A stretch of DNA of 64,000 nucleotides, from positions 1 to 64,000 of the forward strand of contig NZ_JACHCQ010000014.1 in the NCBI RefSeq assembly GCF_014205835.1, given 5' to 3'. Every line of letters starts with the position of its first letter. Positions within the stretch are counted from its first letter, which is position 1. The translations under genes and the position numbers were made by a program. Under the pieces are notes generated by a model. That model did not search any database and was not told the origin of the DNA. It saw only the letters and a program-made list of their open reading frames with translations. This document shows positions 7,325-16,744 of this stretch, one piece after another. Source of the stretch: Pedobacter sp. AK013. Lineage in GTDB: Bacteria > Bacteroidota > Bacteroidia > Sphingobacteriales > Sphingobacteriaceae.

Positions 7325-8965
7325 CTAAGCCATATACTTCCCTACAATCGGCATTCTTCTTCCCATACCAAATGCTTTTGGCGATACCCTTAAAATAGGT
7401 GGTGTTTGATAACGTTTAAATTCTGCAATATTTACCATTTTTAGAACCCGCAGTACCAATGCTTCATCAAAACCCTGAGCAATGATGGCTTTCGAGCCCT
7501 GTTTCTTTTCAATGTGCTGATATAATATTTTATCCAGAATTTCATATTCAGGTAACGAATCTGAATCTTTTTGGTCGGGCCTTAACTCTGCTGATGGTGG
7601 TTTAACAATAGTATTGATCGGGATAATTTCCCTTTCTTTATTAATGTACCTCGCCAACTCAAAAACCTGCATTTTATACACATCGCCAATTACACCAATA
7701 GCACCACACATATCGCCATACAGTGTGCCATACCCCACGGCGCATTCGCTTTTATTAGAAGTATTCAACAAAATATAGCCAAACTTATTACTCATAGCCA
7801 TATTAATAATACCACGGATACGGGCCTGGATATTTTCTTCAGTAAGGTTAAAAGGTAAGCCTTTAAAAGCTGGGGCCAATATATGATCAAAAGCTTCTGC
7901 AACCTCTTTAATCGGCACAATTTCATGCATGCAACCAATATTGTTAACCAAATCTAAAGCATCCTGAACAGAGTGATCAGAAGAGAATTTAGAAGGCATC
8001 AAAACGGCCATAACATTCTCTGGGCCTAATGCACGGCAAGCTAAGGCACAAACCACAGCTGAATCAATTCCGCCAGACAGCCCTAAAACGGCTTTACCAA
8101 AACCAGATTTCCTAAAATAGTCTTTTATCCCTAAAATCAAAGCATCATGAATCTGTTCAATATCTGTTAATCTCTCAGATTGGGGATATTTATTTCGCAC
8201 ATTTTCAACCTCTTCCAGGTCAAAAACCTGAAGATCTTCTTCAAAATACTTCATTTCTGCCTTCATGGTTCCATCAGCATCGAAAACCAAAGAACCGCCA
8301 TCAAAAATAATTTCTGTCTGTGCGCCAACCTGGTTTACATAAAATACGGGTAGGTTATACTTTTTTGCATTATCGGCCAATACTTTTATACGTTCATCAT
8401 CGTGGGTATAGGAGAAAGGAGATGCTGCAATATTAATCATTATATCGGGCTGCTGCTTAATCAGCTCATCCATTGGATTTGACACATATAGCGGATTATC
8501 ATTAATATTCCATAGGTCTTCGCAAATGGTTAAAGCAATTTTTTTACCCTTAAAATCGATACAGTTAAATCGTGTGGCAGGTTCGAAATAGCGATATTCA
8601 TCAAACACATCATAAGTTGGCAACAGTGCTTTTTTAACCACAGCCTTAACTTTTCCTTCTTCAATAAAATAGGCTGCATTGAATAGGTCTTTTCCCTGCA
8701 AAACTTCATTTTTAATCGGCAAGCCAACAATACAAGCAATATCTTTACAATGTTTGGCTATTTCCTGAGCAGCAGTTTCGCACAATGCGATAAACTCATC
8801 GAACTCCAAAAAATCTCTTGGCGGGTAACCACAGATAGCCAGTTCAGCAAAAACAACCAAATCAGCTCCTTTATCTTTCGCCAATTGAATATTTTCGGCT
8901 ATTTTTTTAGTATTGGCCTCAAAGTTTCCGATATGGTAATTAAGTTGTGCTAGTGCTATTTTCAT
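7325..8965 (-). CDS. nadE: Glutamine-dependent NAD+ synthetase
   Basis: Last step of NAD synthesis: amidation of deamido-NAD using glutamine. The N-terminal half (1-260) is a nitrilase-type glutaminase with Glu in FAELAICGYPP and Cys in LTICEDLW. The C-terminal half is the ATP-dependent synthetase with the PP-loop LGLSGGIDSAV near residue 295 and a typical tail PILRVSPKAFG. At 546 residues it is the two-domain form. Start at ATG 8965. Just upstream is a run of TATCAAGTAG-like repeats (8969-9003). In other Bacteroidota nadE is found near gldB, as here. Confidence 0.95.
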   Translation of the reverse strand: MKIALAQLNYHIGNFEANTKKIAENIQLAKDKGADLVVFAELAICGYPPRDFLEFDEFIALCETAAQEIAKHCKDIACIVGLPIKNEVLQGKDLFNAAYFIEEGKVKAVVKKALLPTYDVFDEYRYFEPATRFNCIDFKGKKIALTICEDLWNINDNPLYVSNPMDELIKQQPDIMINIAASPFSYTHDDERIKVLADNAKKYNLPVFYVNQVGAQTEIIFDGGSLVFDADGTMKAEMKYFEEDLQVFDLEEVENVRNKYPQSERLTDIEQIHDALILGIKDYFRKSGFGKAVLGLSGGIDSAVVCALACRALGPENVMAVLMPSKFSSDHSVQDALDLVNNIGCMHEIVPIKEVAEAFDHILAPAFKGLPFNLTEENIQARIRGIINMAMSNKFGYILLNTSNKSECAVGYGTLYGDMCGAIGVIGDVYKMQVFELARYINKEREIIPINTIVKPPSAELRPDQKDSDSLPEYEILDKILYQHIEKKQGSKAIIAQGFDEALVLRVLKMVNIAEFKRYQTPPILRVSPKAFGMGRRMPIVGKYMA

Positions 8966-9014
8966 GTTTAATGTATCAAGTAGTGAGTATCAAGTATCAA
9001 GACAAATATCCCGA

Positions 9015-9689
9015 TTAAAAGAATACGCCGAAATTAAGCGCTAAATAATGATTTCTAACATCTCTGGCTTTATCTGTTACGATATTGGTGAAACCATTAT
9101 TAAAAGTTAAACCGGCAACAATACTGGTATTACCTGAAATATCAAATTCGCCACCACCACCGATAATTAATCCGGCACGATAAAATTTAATGTTATCAGA
9201 TACATTTAAATTATCGCCAACAACTGTTCCTCCTGTTACAGCGTCCTGTTTAGCGCTGATGTTGATTGAATTTGATAATCCAAACTGGCCATACCAGCGT
9301 TTTCCATCAGTCTTTACCGTTTTTAGCTTAATGGTTAAAGGTAAGTCTACATATTGTAGTTTATATTTTAAATCGTAAGCTTTTGGTGTTGTACTGCCAC
9401 TGCTTGCGTAATAAGGTAAAACATTTGCCTCCGTACTTTTACCATTAATTGAGGTGATGGTTAGTGCAGTAGAAAAACTATAATTCGGAGCAAAATTAAA
9501 ATCACCAATTAATCCATAAGAAAAACCCAAAGCTACTCCGTCTGTTTTCCCCTGCTCGGGTTTAATCCAACCAAATGTTGGTGTAGCCGTTAAACCTAAC
9601 CTAAAGCCGTAACTGGTTAAAGGAGAATTTTGCGCCCATGCGCCAATACTTAAAAGAGACAAAATTAAAATGGTCGATATTCTTTTCAT
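9015..9689 (-). CDS. PorT-like outer-membrane beta-barrel protein
   Basis: Predicted outer-membrane barrel of 224 residues. The signal peptide MKRISTILILSLLSIGAWAQ is followed by alternating amphipathic strands and ends in an aromatic residue (LNFGVFF), as the BAM complex expects. The longer frame to 9746 would add 19 residues ahead of the signal peptide and overlap gldB, so the ATG at 9689 is the start. The pattern suits the outer-membrane protein beta-barrel family that includes PorT, but a specific role cannot be read. Its start codon is only 30 bp from that of the divergent gldB. Confidence 0.75.
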   Translation of the reverse strand: MKRISTILILSLLSIGAWAQNSPLTSYGFRLGLTATPTFGWIKPEQGKTDGVALGFSYGLIGDFNFAPNYSFSTALTITSINGKSTEANVLPYYASSGSTTPKAYDLKYKLQYVDLPLTIKLKTVKTDGKRWYGQFGLSNSINISAKQDAVTGGTVVGDNLNVSDNIKFYRAGLIIGGGGEFDISGNTSIVAGLTFNNGFTNIVTDKARDVRNHYLALNFGVFF

Positions 9690-9705
9690 GCTATAGGTGT
9701 TTATA

Positions 9706-9713
9706 TATATTTG
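9706..9713 (+). promoter_or_regulatory. Putative gldB promoter -7 element
   Basis: TATATTTG matches the Bacteroidota TAnnTTTG box exactly and lies 6 bp before the gldB ATG at 9720. Transcription would start at or next to the ATG, giving a leaderless or nearly leaderless mRNA. The -33 region would fall in the start of the divergent gene. Confidence 0.4.
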
Positions 9714-9719
9714 TTGTAC

Positions 9720-10754
9720 ATGATTTATAACGTAAAACACTGGCAAATTTATCTAATTTTTCTTTTTGCCATCACATTTATTTCCTGCAAGCAAAGCAAC
9801 AGGCCTGATGTAAGTAACATACAGATAAACATTAAAATAGAAAGATTTGATAACGAGCTATTTGCCGGAAAAAATAAAGATGTTATTGCCGTAGATAAAC
9901 AACTTGCTTCGAAGTATGGCATGTTCTATGACGATTTTATCCACCGGATTTTAGACAGTAAATATTCAAGCACCGAATCGTTAACCAATTTATACCACGA
10001 TCAGGCCTATACCGATCTAAGTAAAGAAGTAGATAGCGTTTTTCCAAACTTAAAAGTACAGGAAGAGGGATTAAACGAGACTTTTAAATACATTAAATAC
10101 TATTATCCAAAAGCTAAAATTCCAAAATTTATTTCTTTTGCATCAGGTTTTGCTTACCAAATGCCAGTGGGCGATAGTTATTTGGGTATTGGCTTGGATA
10201 TGTTCCTTGGCAAAGACAGTAAATTTTACAGGGCTATTGTGCAAAGTGTACCCTTATACCTCTCGAGAAGATTTACGCCTGAATATATTGTGCCGCGTGT
10301 GGCCGAAACATATGCCCACGAGGAACTTTTTGCTGAGCCTGATGATAATAGAACCCTGTTATCTAAAATGATTTTCCAGGGAAAGATTTTATATTTTCTA
10401 GATCAGGTATTGCCCGAAAACATAGCCGATTCTACCAAAATTGGATACACTCAGCAACAATTGGATTGGGCGCAAAATTTTGAAGGTGATATTTGGGCAT
10501 ATTTTTTGGAGAACAATTATTTATATGAAACCGATTACCAAAAGATCCAGGTATTTTTATCAGAAGGACCTTTTACCCCTGGTTTAGGCGAAAATAGAGA
10601 TTCGGCACCAAAATTGGGTGTATGGACAGGCTGGCAAATTGTAAGGAAATATATGAAAGCACACCCTGATGTTACTTTACAACAGTTAATGGCAGATAAT
10701 GACGCACAGCGGATTTTAAATCAATCGAAGTATAAACCGAAACAACGGAAATAG
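9720..10754 (+). CDS. gldB: Gliding motility lipoprotein GldB
   Basis: Lipoprotein associated with gliding motility and the type IX secretion machinery in Bacteroidota. The signal peptide ends in a lipobox with Cys23 (FISC). Family landmarks are IKIERFDNELF, YGMFYDDFIHRIL, the block SYLGIGLDMFLGKDSKFY, and the C-terminal GPFTPGLGENRDSAPKLGVWTGW. The frame opens at a TTG (9711), but ATG 9720 places the hydrophobic core correctly. The F. johnsoniae partner gldC is not adjacent; a patatin gene follows instead. Whether this strain glides cannot be told, since gldB is also kept in non-gliding species. Confidence 0.88.
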   Translation: MIYNVKHWQIYLIFLFAITFISCKQSNRPDVSNIQINIKIERFDNELFAGKNKDVIAVDKQLASKYGMFYDDFIHRILDSKYSSTESLTNLYHDQAYTDLSKEVDSVFPNLKVQEEGLNETFKYIKYYYPKAKIPKFISFASGFAYQMPVGDSYLGIGLDMFLGKDSKFYRAIVQSVPLYLSRRFTPEYIVPRVAETYAHEELFAEPDDNRTLLSKMIFQGKILYFLDQVLPENIADSTKIGYTQQQLDWAQNFEGDIWAYFLENNYLYETDYQKIQVFLSEGPFTPGLGENRDSAPKLGVWTGWQIVRKYMKAHPDVTLQQLMADNDAQRILNQSKYKPKQRK

Positions 10755-10807
10755 TTTGCCGTTGCCAGTTAACCGATTAATCAGTTTAAACAATTAACCT
10801 CAAAAAA

Positions 10808-11578
10808 ATGAAAGTTGGCATTGTATTATCAGGCGGAGGTATTAGGGGAATAGCGCATTTAGGCGTTTTAAAAGCCTTTAGCAATTTGGGCATTACCTTT
10901 AGTCATATTAGCGGTACCAGCGCAGGTGCAATAGCGGGAGCCTTTTTTGCAGCAGGCATAGATCCGGAAGAGGGATTAAATATTTTCTTAAAAACAAAAC
11001 TTTGGCGCTTTGTGAGACCGGCTGTAGGCTCATTAGGTTTAATTAATATAGAAAACACAGCTTTAATTTTAAAGGAATACTTTCCTGACGATACCATTGA
11101 GAAGCTTAAAATTCCACTAACCATTGCCGCAGTAAATTTTAGTGAAGGCCGATTGGTTTATTTTACAAAGGGACCACTTATTAGGGCCATTCATGCCTCT
11201 AGTTGTATACCTGGCATTTTTAAACCCATTATGATTGATGGTCAGATGTATGTGGATGGCGGCATTTTAAATAATTTCCCGGTTGAACCTTTAATGGATG
11301 ACTGCGATTTCATTATAGGCTCTTCCTGTAACCATCTTAAGCCCGTTGATAAAATTACAGGTATTACCAATTTAATGGGCCGTGCAGGCATAATGTCTAT
11401 CAACCACGACATGGAAAGAAAAGCTAAATTCTGTAATGTATTAATAGAACCAAAAGGTTTAGGAGCCATTAGTACATTCGACATGAAACGTGCAGAAGAT
11501 ATTTATTGGCTGGCACACGAAGAAGCGCTAATTACAATTAAAAACAGTCCTACAATTTCTGAATTAATTACCAAATAA
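10808..11578 (+). CDS. Patatin-like phospholipase
   Basis: Cytoplasmic or membrane-associated lipid acyl hydrolase of the RssA/patatin group, 256 residues with no signal peptide. The oxyanion-hole glycines are in LSGGGIRGIAH (about 7-17), the nucleophile Ser38 in GTSAG, and the catalytic Asp150 in VDGGILNN, so the Ser-Asp dyad is complete. It starts 53 bp after gldB on the same strand and may share its transcript. Substrate unknown. Confidence 0.9.
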   Translation: MKVGIVLSGGGIRGIAHLGVLKAFSNLGITFSHISGTSAGAIAGAFFAAGIDPEEGLNIFLKTKLWRFVRPAVGSLGLINIENTALILKEYFPDDTIEKLKIPLTIAAVNFSEGRLVYFTKGPLIRAIHASSCIPGIFKPIMIDGQMYVDGGILNNFPVEPLMDDCDFIIGSSCNHLKPVDKITGITNLMGRAGIMSINHDMERKAKFCNVLIEPKGLGAISTFDMKRAEDIYWLAHEEALITIKNSPTISELITK

Positions 11579-11891
11579 GGTTAATCCAAATATCATCTTC
11601 GTTCAAATTGTAATATTAAGAATACATATATATAATTTTATTAGATATTAAAAAGAGTGTAAATAATACACTCATGCAATAAAAATATTACATTTCTCTT
11701 GGCAGTAACATATTAATATTTTACTTTAGGATTATACTTCACATATGTGGAGGAAAATAACCTAAATGTCTATCTATGTTTTTCAACCTAATTATTCTTT
11801 TCCAAAGAAGAAGAATTCCTGTGTTCACAATTTTCTAACCTGATTTCCAGCCAAAAACAGATCATTATTTTTTACCTAAAAAACCTAAAAC
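11579..11891. other. Intergenic region, 313 bp
   Basis: AT-rich non-coding stretch. It holds a weak hairpin (GAGTGTA 11655-11661 with TACACTC 11667-11673) that could end patatin transcription. The rest presumably carries the promoter of the astacin-like gene; I see no clear TAnnTTTG box and no open frame with coding character. Confidence 0.5.
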
Positions 11892-12686
11892 ATGAAATTT
11901 TTAAAATTAAATAAAACCTTATTAACAGCCCTTGTGCTAACTACAGTATTATACGCCTGTAAAAAAGAAAGACCAACAGAAACTGCAGATTTAGAAAAAC
12001 CAGAAATAGCTGCTGTTAATCCGCTTGGTAATATTCAGATCTGTACAGAAAGATCTTTAGATGGTACTACCCCAAGAGGTGCCGTTCTAAAATCCACAAA
12101 ATGGACTCCTGGAACTACAATTAAAGTAAGTTTAAATGGAAGCACTTCGGCCATCAGAACCAAAGTGATCCAGTATGCCAGAGAATGGGAACAATACGCT
12201 AACATTAAATTCAATTTTGTAACAAACGATAATACCGCTAAAATCAGGGTAAGTTTCGTAAGCGGAGACGGATCTTGGTCTTACATTGGAAAATCTACGC
12301 CGAGCACTGGCGCTACCATGAACTTTGGTTGGTTAACCGCAAGTACAGCAGATTCGGAGTATAGCCGTGTGGTAATACACGAATTTGGTCACGCTTTGGG
12401 TATGATCCATGAACATCAGCACCCTTTGGTTGCTATTCCTTGGGATAAACCAGCCGTTTACGCTTATTACGCAGCTGCTCCAAATTACTGGACACAGGCA
12501 GATGTTGACAATAATATATTTGCAAAATACAGTACTACCCAAACCAATTATAGCGCTTATGATAAATATTCGATCATGCACTATTCGGTTCCAAATGAAT
12601 TAACCATTGGTGATTACGAAGTGGGATGGAATACCGTATTATCTCCTACTGATAAGACATTTATCGCCTCAGTATATCCATTTTAG
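11892..12686 (+). CDS. Astacin-like (M12A) metalloprotease lipoprotein
   Basis: Predicted exported zinc protease of 264 residues. The signal peptide ends at the lipobox LYACKKE, so it is likely a lipoprotein. The zinc motif HEFGHALGMIHEH (His163, Glu164, His167, His173) is complete, with the extra Glu of astacins, and the Met-turn SIMHY follows about 45 residues later with its zinc-binding Tyr. The C-terminal LSPTDKTFIASVYPF closes the domain. It is followed by a strong terminator-like hairpin and then a beta-barrel gene. It is a distant relative of the damaged M57 protease at 5812. Confidence 0.87.
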   Translation: MKFLKLNKTLLTALVLTTVLYACKKERPTETADLEKPEIAAVNPLGNIQICTERSLDGTTPRGAVLKSTKWTPGTTIKVSLNGSTSAIRTKVIQYAREWEQYANIKFNFVTNDNTAKIRVSFVSGDGSWSYIGKSTPSTGATMNFGWLTASTADSEYSRVVIHEFGHALGMIHEHQHPLVAIPWDKPAVYAYYAAAPNYWTQADVDNNIFAKYSTTQTNYSAYDKYSIMHYSVPNELTIGDYEVGWNTVLSPTDKTFIASVYPF

Positions 12687-12700
12687 AAAATAAATAATTA

Positions 12701-12729
12701 CACATAGTGGTATAATTGGCCACTATGTG
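12701..12729 (+). terminator. Hairpin terminator after the astacin-like gene
   Basis: CACATAGTGG (12701-12710) pairs exactly with CCACTATGTG (12720-12729) across a 9-nt loop, followed by a T-rich tTATTTTACT. It lies 14 bp after the stop codon. Confidence 0.65.
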
Positions 12730-12759
12730 TATTTTACTGCTATAAAATAAAAAATAGAT

Positions 12760-13677
12760 ATGCGCATCGCTTTACGGATTCCATTTGTCAAACAATTTTT
12801 AGCCTGCCTAACCCTTGTTCTATCCTGTAAAGTCGCATGCGCTCAAGATAGCCCATACAAGTGGAACGTAAAGCCTTATATTAGTCTCCAGCAATCTAAA
12901 TTTGATTGGTCTATTGCAGGCAATGCAGCCGGAGCTAATCCAAATATATTATCAGAATTAATCTGGAAAAATCTTAAAGGACCTGGTTTTGGATTAGATA
13001 TCAAATACAACATTACCAATCGATTCAGTATTAAAGCCACCAATCAATATAGCAGCATAACCAAGGGCGAAGCGGAGGATACCGATTATGCAGAAGATAA
13101 CCGACAAAGTGCTTTTTATTTTGATCTGCTCAACGCAAATAAAGGTTACTTATACGATGCCAGTTTACAGCTCAGTTATCAACTTCTAAAATTTGGAGAA
13201 TTTAACATCAATCCTATTGTTGGCCTGTCATATAATCAGCAAAAATTCCACCTATTAGAAAGTGCAAATAACCTGGATAGTAAAGGCTTAAACTCTACAT
13301 ATGAAGCAAGATATAAAGGCTTCGACTTTGGAACAGAACTTGTTCTTAAAACACAGAAATTTAGTATCGGCGCTACAGTTTTAGGCGGTTTTTATAATTA
13401 TTCTGCAAAAGCTAACTGGAATTTAATCCCTAATTTTGCAAAACCGGTAAGTTTTACACATAAAGCAAACTCCTTTTCACTAAGTGGCGATATTAACCTG
13501 GCTGTGCCATTAAACAAGAGTTTACGGGTAGAGGTTGACTATAAAATCAATAACATCAACACTTATTCGGGCGTAGATAAAGCGTTTTTTGTTAACAAAC
13601 CAACCGAAGAAACCCAATTTAACGGCGCAAATTTTAGAAAAAATGCAATATTATTGGGTTTAAACTTCAGCTTCTAA
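12760..13677 (+). CDS. Outer-membrane beta-barrel protein, possibly omptin-like
   Basis: A 305-residue exported protein with a signal peptide ending at VACAQDS, then about ten amphipathic strand pairs and a C-terminal phenylalanine (LGLNFSF), the signature of an outer-membrane barrel. The early segment SELIWKNL with the preceding FDWSIAGN resembles barrels of the omptin/Pom type, but I cannot confirm the catalytic Asp/His residues, so a protease role is only a possibility. It comes after a terminator hairpin and is probably transcribed separately from the astacin-like gene. Confidence 0.6.
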   Translation: MRIALRIPFVKQFLACLTLVLSCKVACAQDSPYKWNVKPYISLQQSKFDWSIAGNAAGANPNILSELIWKNLKGPGFGLDIKYNITNRFSIKATNQYSSITKGEAEDTDYAEDNRQSAFYFDLLNANKGYLYDASLQLSYQLLKFGEFNINPIVGLSYNQQKFHLLESANNLDSKGLNSTYEARYKGFDFGTELVLKTQKFSIGATVLGGFYNYSAKANWNLIPNFAKPVSFTHKANSFSLSGDINLAVPLNKSLRVEVDYKINNINTYSGVDKAFFVNKPTEETQFNGANFRKNAILLGLNFSF

Positions 13678-13724
13678 GATTAGTTTTACACTGTTCAGAG
13701 GTCTCGTGTGTAACAGGGACCATA

Positions 13725-14444
13725 CTAATTAGTTTTTAAGGCCACCAAACGTTCACCCTCCAATACCGGAATTGTTTTGCACAGATTTAGCTGCAAACAG
13801 AAAACAACATCTTCCTCTATATTCAATTGAGCCAAGCGATGGCTATGCGATGATTTGTGAAGGTATTTCCTCAGATCTGCTTTAGCTAAAGCATATAAAT
13901 CTTCAGCAGCAACACTGGAATCATCAAAATGTTCGAAATTTTGGCGGAGATTAGTTACCACCGCACCTGCAAAAAGGGTATCCTCTAAATTGAACTGATC
14001 TTTCCAGCCTGCACAAAGCAAAAGCACATTTTTATCCTGGCTTTTCAAATAACTGCAAAGTGAGTCTAAGTTCAGGAAAGATCCAATTACAACCTGGTAG
14101 GCCCTTTTCTGTGCCAAATGCAAAGCTTTAGTTCCATTTGTAGTAGTTAAAACAACCGTTTTTCCATTTACCTTTTCGCGGGTATAAGAGAATGGCGAAT
14201 TGCCAAAATCATAACCTGCTACCACCTCTCCATTTCTTTCTGCTGCCAATAAAAATCCGCTATCACGATAGTTTAAGCAATCTTCTACATTAGCCACAGG
14301 GATGATTGCTTCAGCACCATTATCTATCCCGTAGGTAATAGATGAAGTGGCTCTTAAAATATCAATAACCACCACAATACTCTGCTCTATATCGTATAAA
14401 TCGATCAAAGCCGGAGTTAAACATACTTCTATTTTTTTTGACAT
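13725..14444 (-). CDS. comB: 2-phosphosulfolactate phosphatase
   Basis: ComB-family phosphatase that converts 2-phosphosulfolactate to sulfolactate. Visible landmarks are VVVIDILRATSSITYGIDNGA at the N-terminus, AERNGEVVAGYDFGNSP and LTTTNGTKAL in the middle, and a 239-residue length normal for ComB. In methanogens it makes coenzyme M and in Bacillus spores it makes sulfolactate. No comA or other pathway gene is nearby. In Bacteroidota a link to sulfonate metabolism is likely, but the product is not shown here. It lies downstream of gcvT, separated by a perfect hairpin. Confidence 0.9.
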   Translation of the reverse strand: MSKKIEVCLTPALIDLYDIEQSIVVVIDILRATSSITYGIDNGAEAIIPVANVEDCLNYRDSGFLLAAERNGEVVAGYDFGNSPFSYTREKVNGKTVVLTTTNGTKALHLAQKRAYQVVIGSFLNLDSLCSYLKSQDKNVLLLCAGWKDQFNLEDTLFAGAVVTNLRQNFEHFDDSSVAAEDLYALAKADLRKYLHKSSHSHRLAQLNIEEDVVFCLQLNLCKTIPVLEGERLVALKTN

Positions 14445-14458
14445 TTGGGGAGTATTAA

Positions 14459-14514
14459 AGTATCAAGTAGTTAGTAGCAAGACAAATTCATCTTGCTACT
14501 AACTACTTGATACT
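14459..14514. repeat. Perfect 24-bp inverted repeat between gcvT and comB
   Basis: Arms 14459-14482 and 14491-14514 are exact reverse complements (starting AGTATCAAGTAGTTAG) with an 8-nt loop. It lies between the gcvT stop and the comB start, both read on the minus strand. A degenerate relative, TATCAAGTAGTGAGTATCAAG, occurs at 8969-8989 before nadE. It could end gcvT transcription. Confidence 0.75.
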
Positions 14515-14520
14515 CTTTAA

Positions 14521-15600
14521 CTATTTATAAAAAGGAAACTTAACCACCTTGGCTTTAATTGGCGTATTGCGGATTAAAATAAAAACTTCAGTTCCTTCTT
14601 TAGCGAAATCTTTTGCAACGTAGCCCATACCTATTGCTTTTTGCAAAGAAGGTGCCTGGGTACCAGAGGTTACTTTACCGATAATATTTCCTTCGGCATC
14701 AGCAATTTCATAATCATGGCGCGGAATACCACGATCGATCATCTCGAAACCAATCAATTTCTTTTGAATACCCGCTTCTTTTTGTGCTAACAAAGCTTCT
14801 GAGTTGGTAAAAGATTTAGAAAATTTAGTAATCCAACCTAAACCGGCTTCAATTGGCGAAGTTGTATCATCAATATCATTTCCGTATAAACAGAAACCCA
14901 TTTCTAAACGTAAAGTATCACGCGCACCTAGGCCAATTGGCTTAATATTATACGGCGCACCAGCTTCAAAAATGGCATCCCAGATCTGATCAGCATATTG
15001 GTTTTCGAAATAAATCTCAAAGCCACCTGCACCGGTATAACCTGTTGCAGAAATAACTACGTTATTAACGCCAGCAAAAGTCCCTTTAACGAAAGTGTAA
15101 TATTCCATTGATGCTAAATCAACATCAGTTAAGCTTTGTAAAGCATCTGCCGCTTTGGGCCCTTGAATAGCCAAAAGAGAAGTTTGATCAGAAATATTGT
15201 GCATTTCAACAGCTTTCGAATTGAATTGTTGAATCCAGTTCCAATCTTTTTCGATGTTAGAGGCATTTACCACTAACATATAGGTTTTATCATCTATTTT
15301 GTAAACCAATAGATCATCAACAATACCACCGTCTTTGTTTGGCAGGCAAGAATACTGAACTTTTCCATCGTATAATTTAGAAGCGTCGTTACTGGTTACA
15401 CGTTGAATAAGATCTAATGCGTTTTCACCTTTAAGAATAAACTCGCCCATGTGGCTTACATCAAAAACACCTACACCGTTACGAACAGTTGCATGTTCGG
15501 CATTAATACCTTCGTAAGTAACAGGCATATTGTAACCTGCAAATGGAACCATTTTAGCGCCTAAAGCGATATGTTTTTCTGTTAATGCGGTGTTTTTCAT
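14521..15600 (-). CDS. gcvT: Glycine cleavage system aminomethyltransferase (T protein)
   Basis: Tetrahydrofolate-dependent aminomethyltransferase that takes the methylene group from the lipoyl H protein during glycine breakdown. At 359 residues it is a normal bacterial GcvT. Landmarks are [23 protein letters not shown], the folate-binding region [11 protein letters not shown], the [12 protein letters not shown] motif, and the C-terminal [12 protein letters not shown]. The other subunits are not in this window, as is usual in Bacteroidota where they are scattered. A TAGTTTTG box lies 84 bp upstream. Confidence 0.96.
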   Translation of the reverse strand: MKNTALTEKHIALGAKMVPFAGYNMPVTYEGINAEHATVRNGVGVFDVSHMGEFILKGENALDLIQRVTSNDASKLYDGKVQYSCLPNKDGGIVDDLLVYKIDDKTYMLVVNASNIEKDWNWIQQFNSKAVEMHNISDQTSLLAIQGPKAADALQSLTDVDLASMEYYTFVKGTFAGVNNVVISATGYTGAGGFEIYFENQYADQIWDAIFEAGAPYNIKPIGLGARDTLRLEMGFCLYGNDIDDTTSPIEAGLGWITKFSKSFTNSEALLAQKEAGIQKKLIGFEMIDRGIPRHDYEIADAEGNIIGKVTSGTQAPSLQKAIGMGYVAKDFAKEGTEVFILIRNTPIKAKVVKFPFYK

Positions 15601-15683
15601 CCGTAAATTTATTTTTTTTGATAATGAAGCAATTACAATTTAAAGTCTTAGATATGACGATTTCATTCTTATTCTTCGTGGGG

Positions 15684-15691
15684 CAAAACTA
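15684..15691 (-). promoter_or_regulatory. Putative gcvT promoter -7 element
   Basis: Reads TAGTTTTG on the minus strand, an exact TAnnTTTG match about 84 nt before the gcvT ATG. No well-spaced -33 TTTG is visible, so this is weak. It would leave a leader of about 75 nt. Confidence 0.3.
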
Positions 15692-16189
15692 CTAAGAAAA
15701 AGACAAAATTTTGAGGTTAATTTTAAGGAGTTTTTTAGACTGAAATCAGTTTTAACTAAGGCATCACAGCCTGCGGAAATCTTGATTTTAGGTCTTATTT
15801 AATTACATAAAAATCAACGTGAAAGACAACAAATTATACCCCTGCCATTTTAAGTTTCGGACAATTCGGATACAGGCGAAGGAAGGAAATACTGATTTGG
15901 AGCGCACTGCCTGTATTAAACAATAAGCTTCATCCCGTTTTCCGCTTTTACGCTTCGCTTCCTCGTACCTCGTTGCTGCAGGGTAATGCTTCAACCGGGG
16001 CTAATAGGCAAAGACAGCATTTCATTTTTTGAGATTGCAGGCTGCACAAATCCCTTGTTTCTAAACCCGTATTGGAGCGGACACGGAGTGCAACGGAGTA
16101 AAGCATAAAGCGGGACCAAACCACGCCAAGAACCACTACCTATTCCTTTCCAAATAATAAACATACCAATCACTAGAAAAAATCGCAAA

Positions 16190-16560
16190 TAATTGCCCTT
16201 CGACTACGCTACCATTGACGTTATTTGGTAACTCATTAATATTTAACACATTACATTAACCCCTGCATTTCCGCCCAGCTGGGCCATAGCACAGCATCTC
16301 CGTTTCACTTAAACCCGGCCTAACAAATTTTTCGGACTGCACTGCCCAAGCCAACCTAGTAGCTTCGAAAGAAAACGGCAAAGCCCTCATGAATGCAGCT
16401 GAAAGCCACAAAAACAAATGAATAAATTTTCAGCCGGTGTTTTATTAATGGTTTTCTATTGCTTTCATTTGTATTAATGAGCTCGGCAATGCCTCGGTTT
16501 TGTTTCTTTTTGACACCAAAAAGAAAGAAGCCTGTCCGGCTAGGACTAATAAAACACCCC
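16190..16560 (-). repeat. Long dispersed repeat, copy 1
   Basis: Read on the minus strand, 16196-16345 aligns with 21279-21430 on the plus strand at roughly 80-85% identity by eye. Shared blocks are CAGTCCGAAAAATTTGTTAG, AAGTGAAACGGAGATGC, GGCGGAAATGCAGG and AACGTCAATGGTAGC. Beyond that, a CTTTCTTTTTGG...AAAAAGAAACAAAA palindromic block (about 16497-16530) and a CCGGCTGAA block are also shared. No coding potential. Confidence 0.7.
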
Positions 16561-16744
16561 GTCCTGCGGACACCCCTCTGAAAGAGGGGAATTACATATC
16601 CCAAAAGACCAATAATTAAATGTCATTTATATCGATTTTTATACAATAAATTACCCCTCAGGGTGATGTCTCTTTGCGATTCATTCCTTAACTTAATGAT
16701 ATTGGGATAACGCTTCAATCGGGGATAATGGCTTGCGGGCTAGC

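Noticed and set aside
15803-16604. Several minus-strand frames of 60-80 codons
   Set aside because: They overlap one another in different frames, are Cys/Arg/Trp-rich and coincide with dispersed repeats, so they are not genes.
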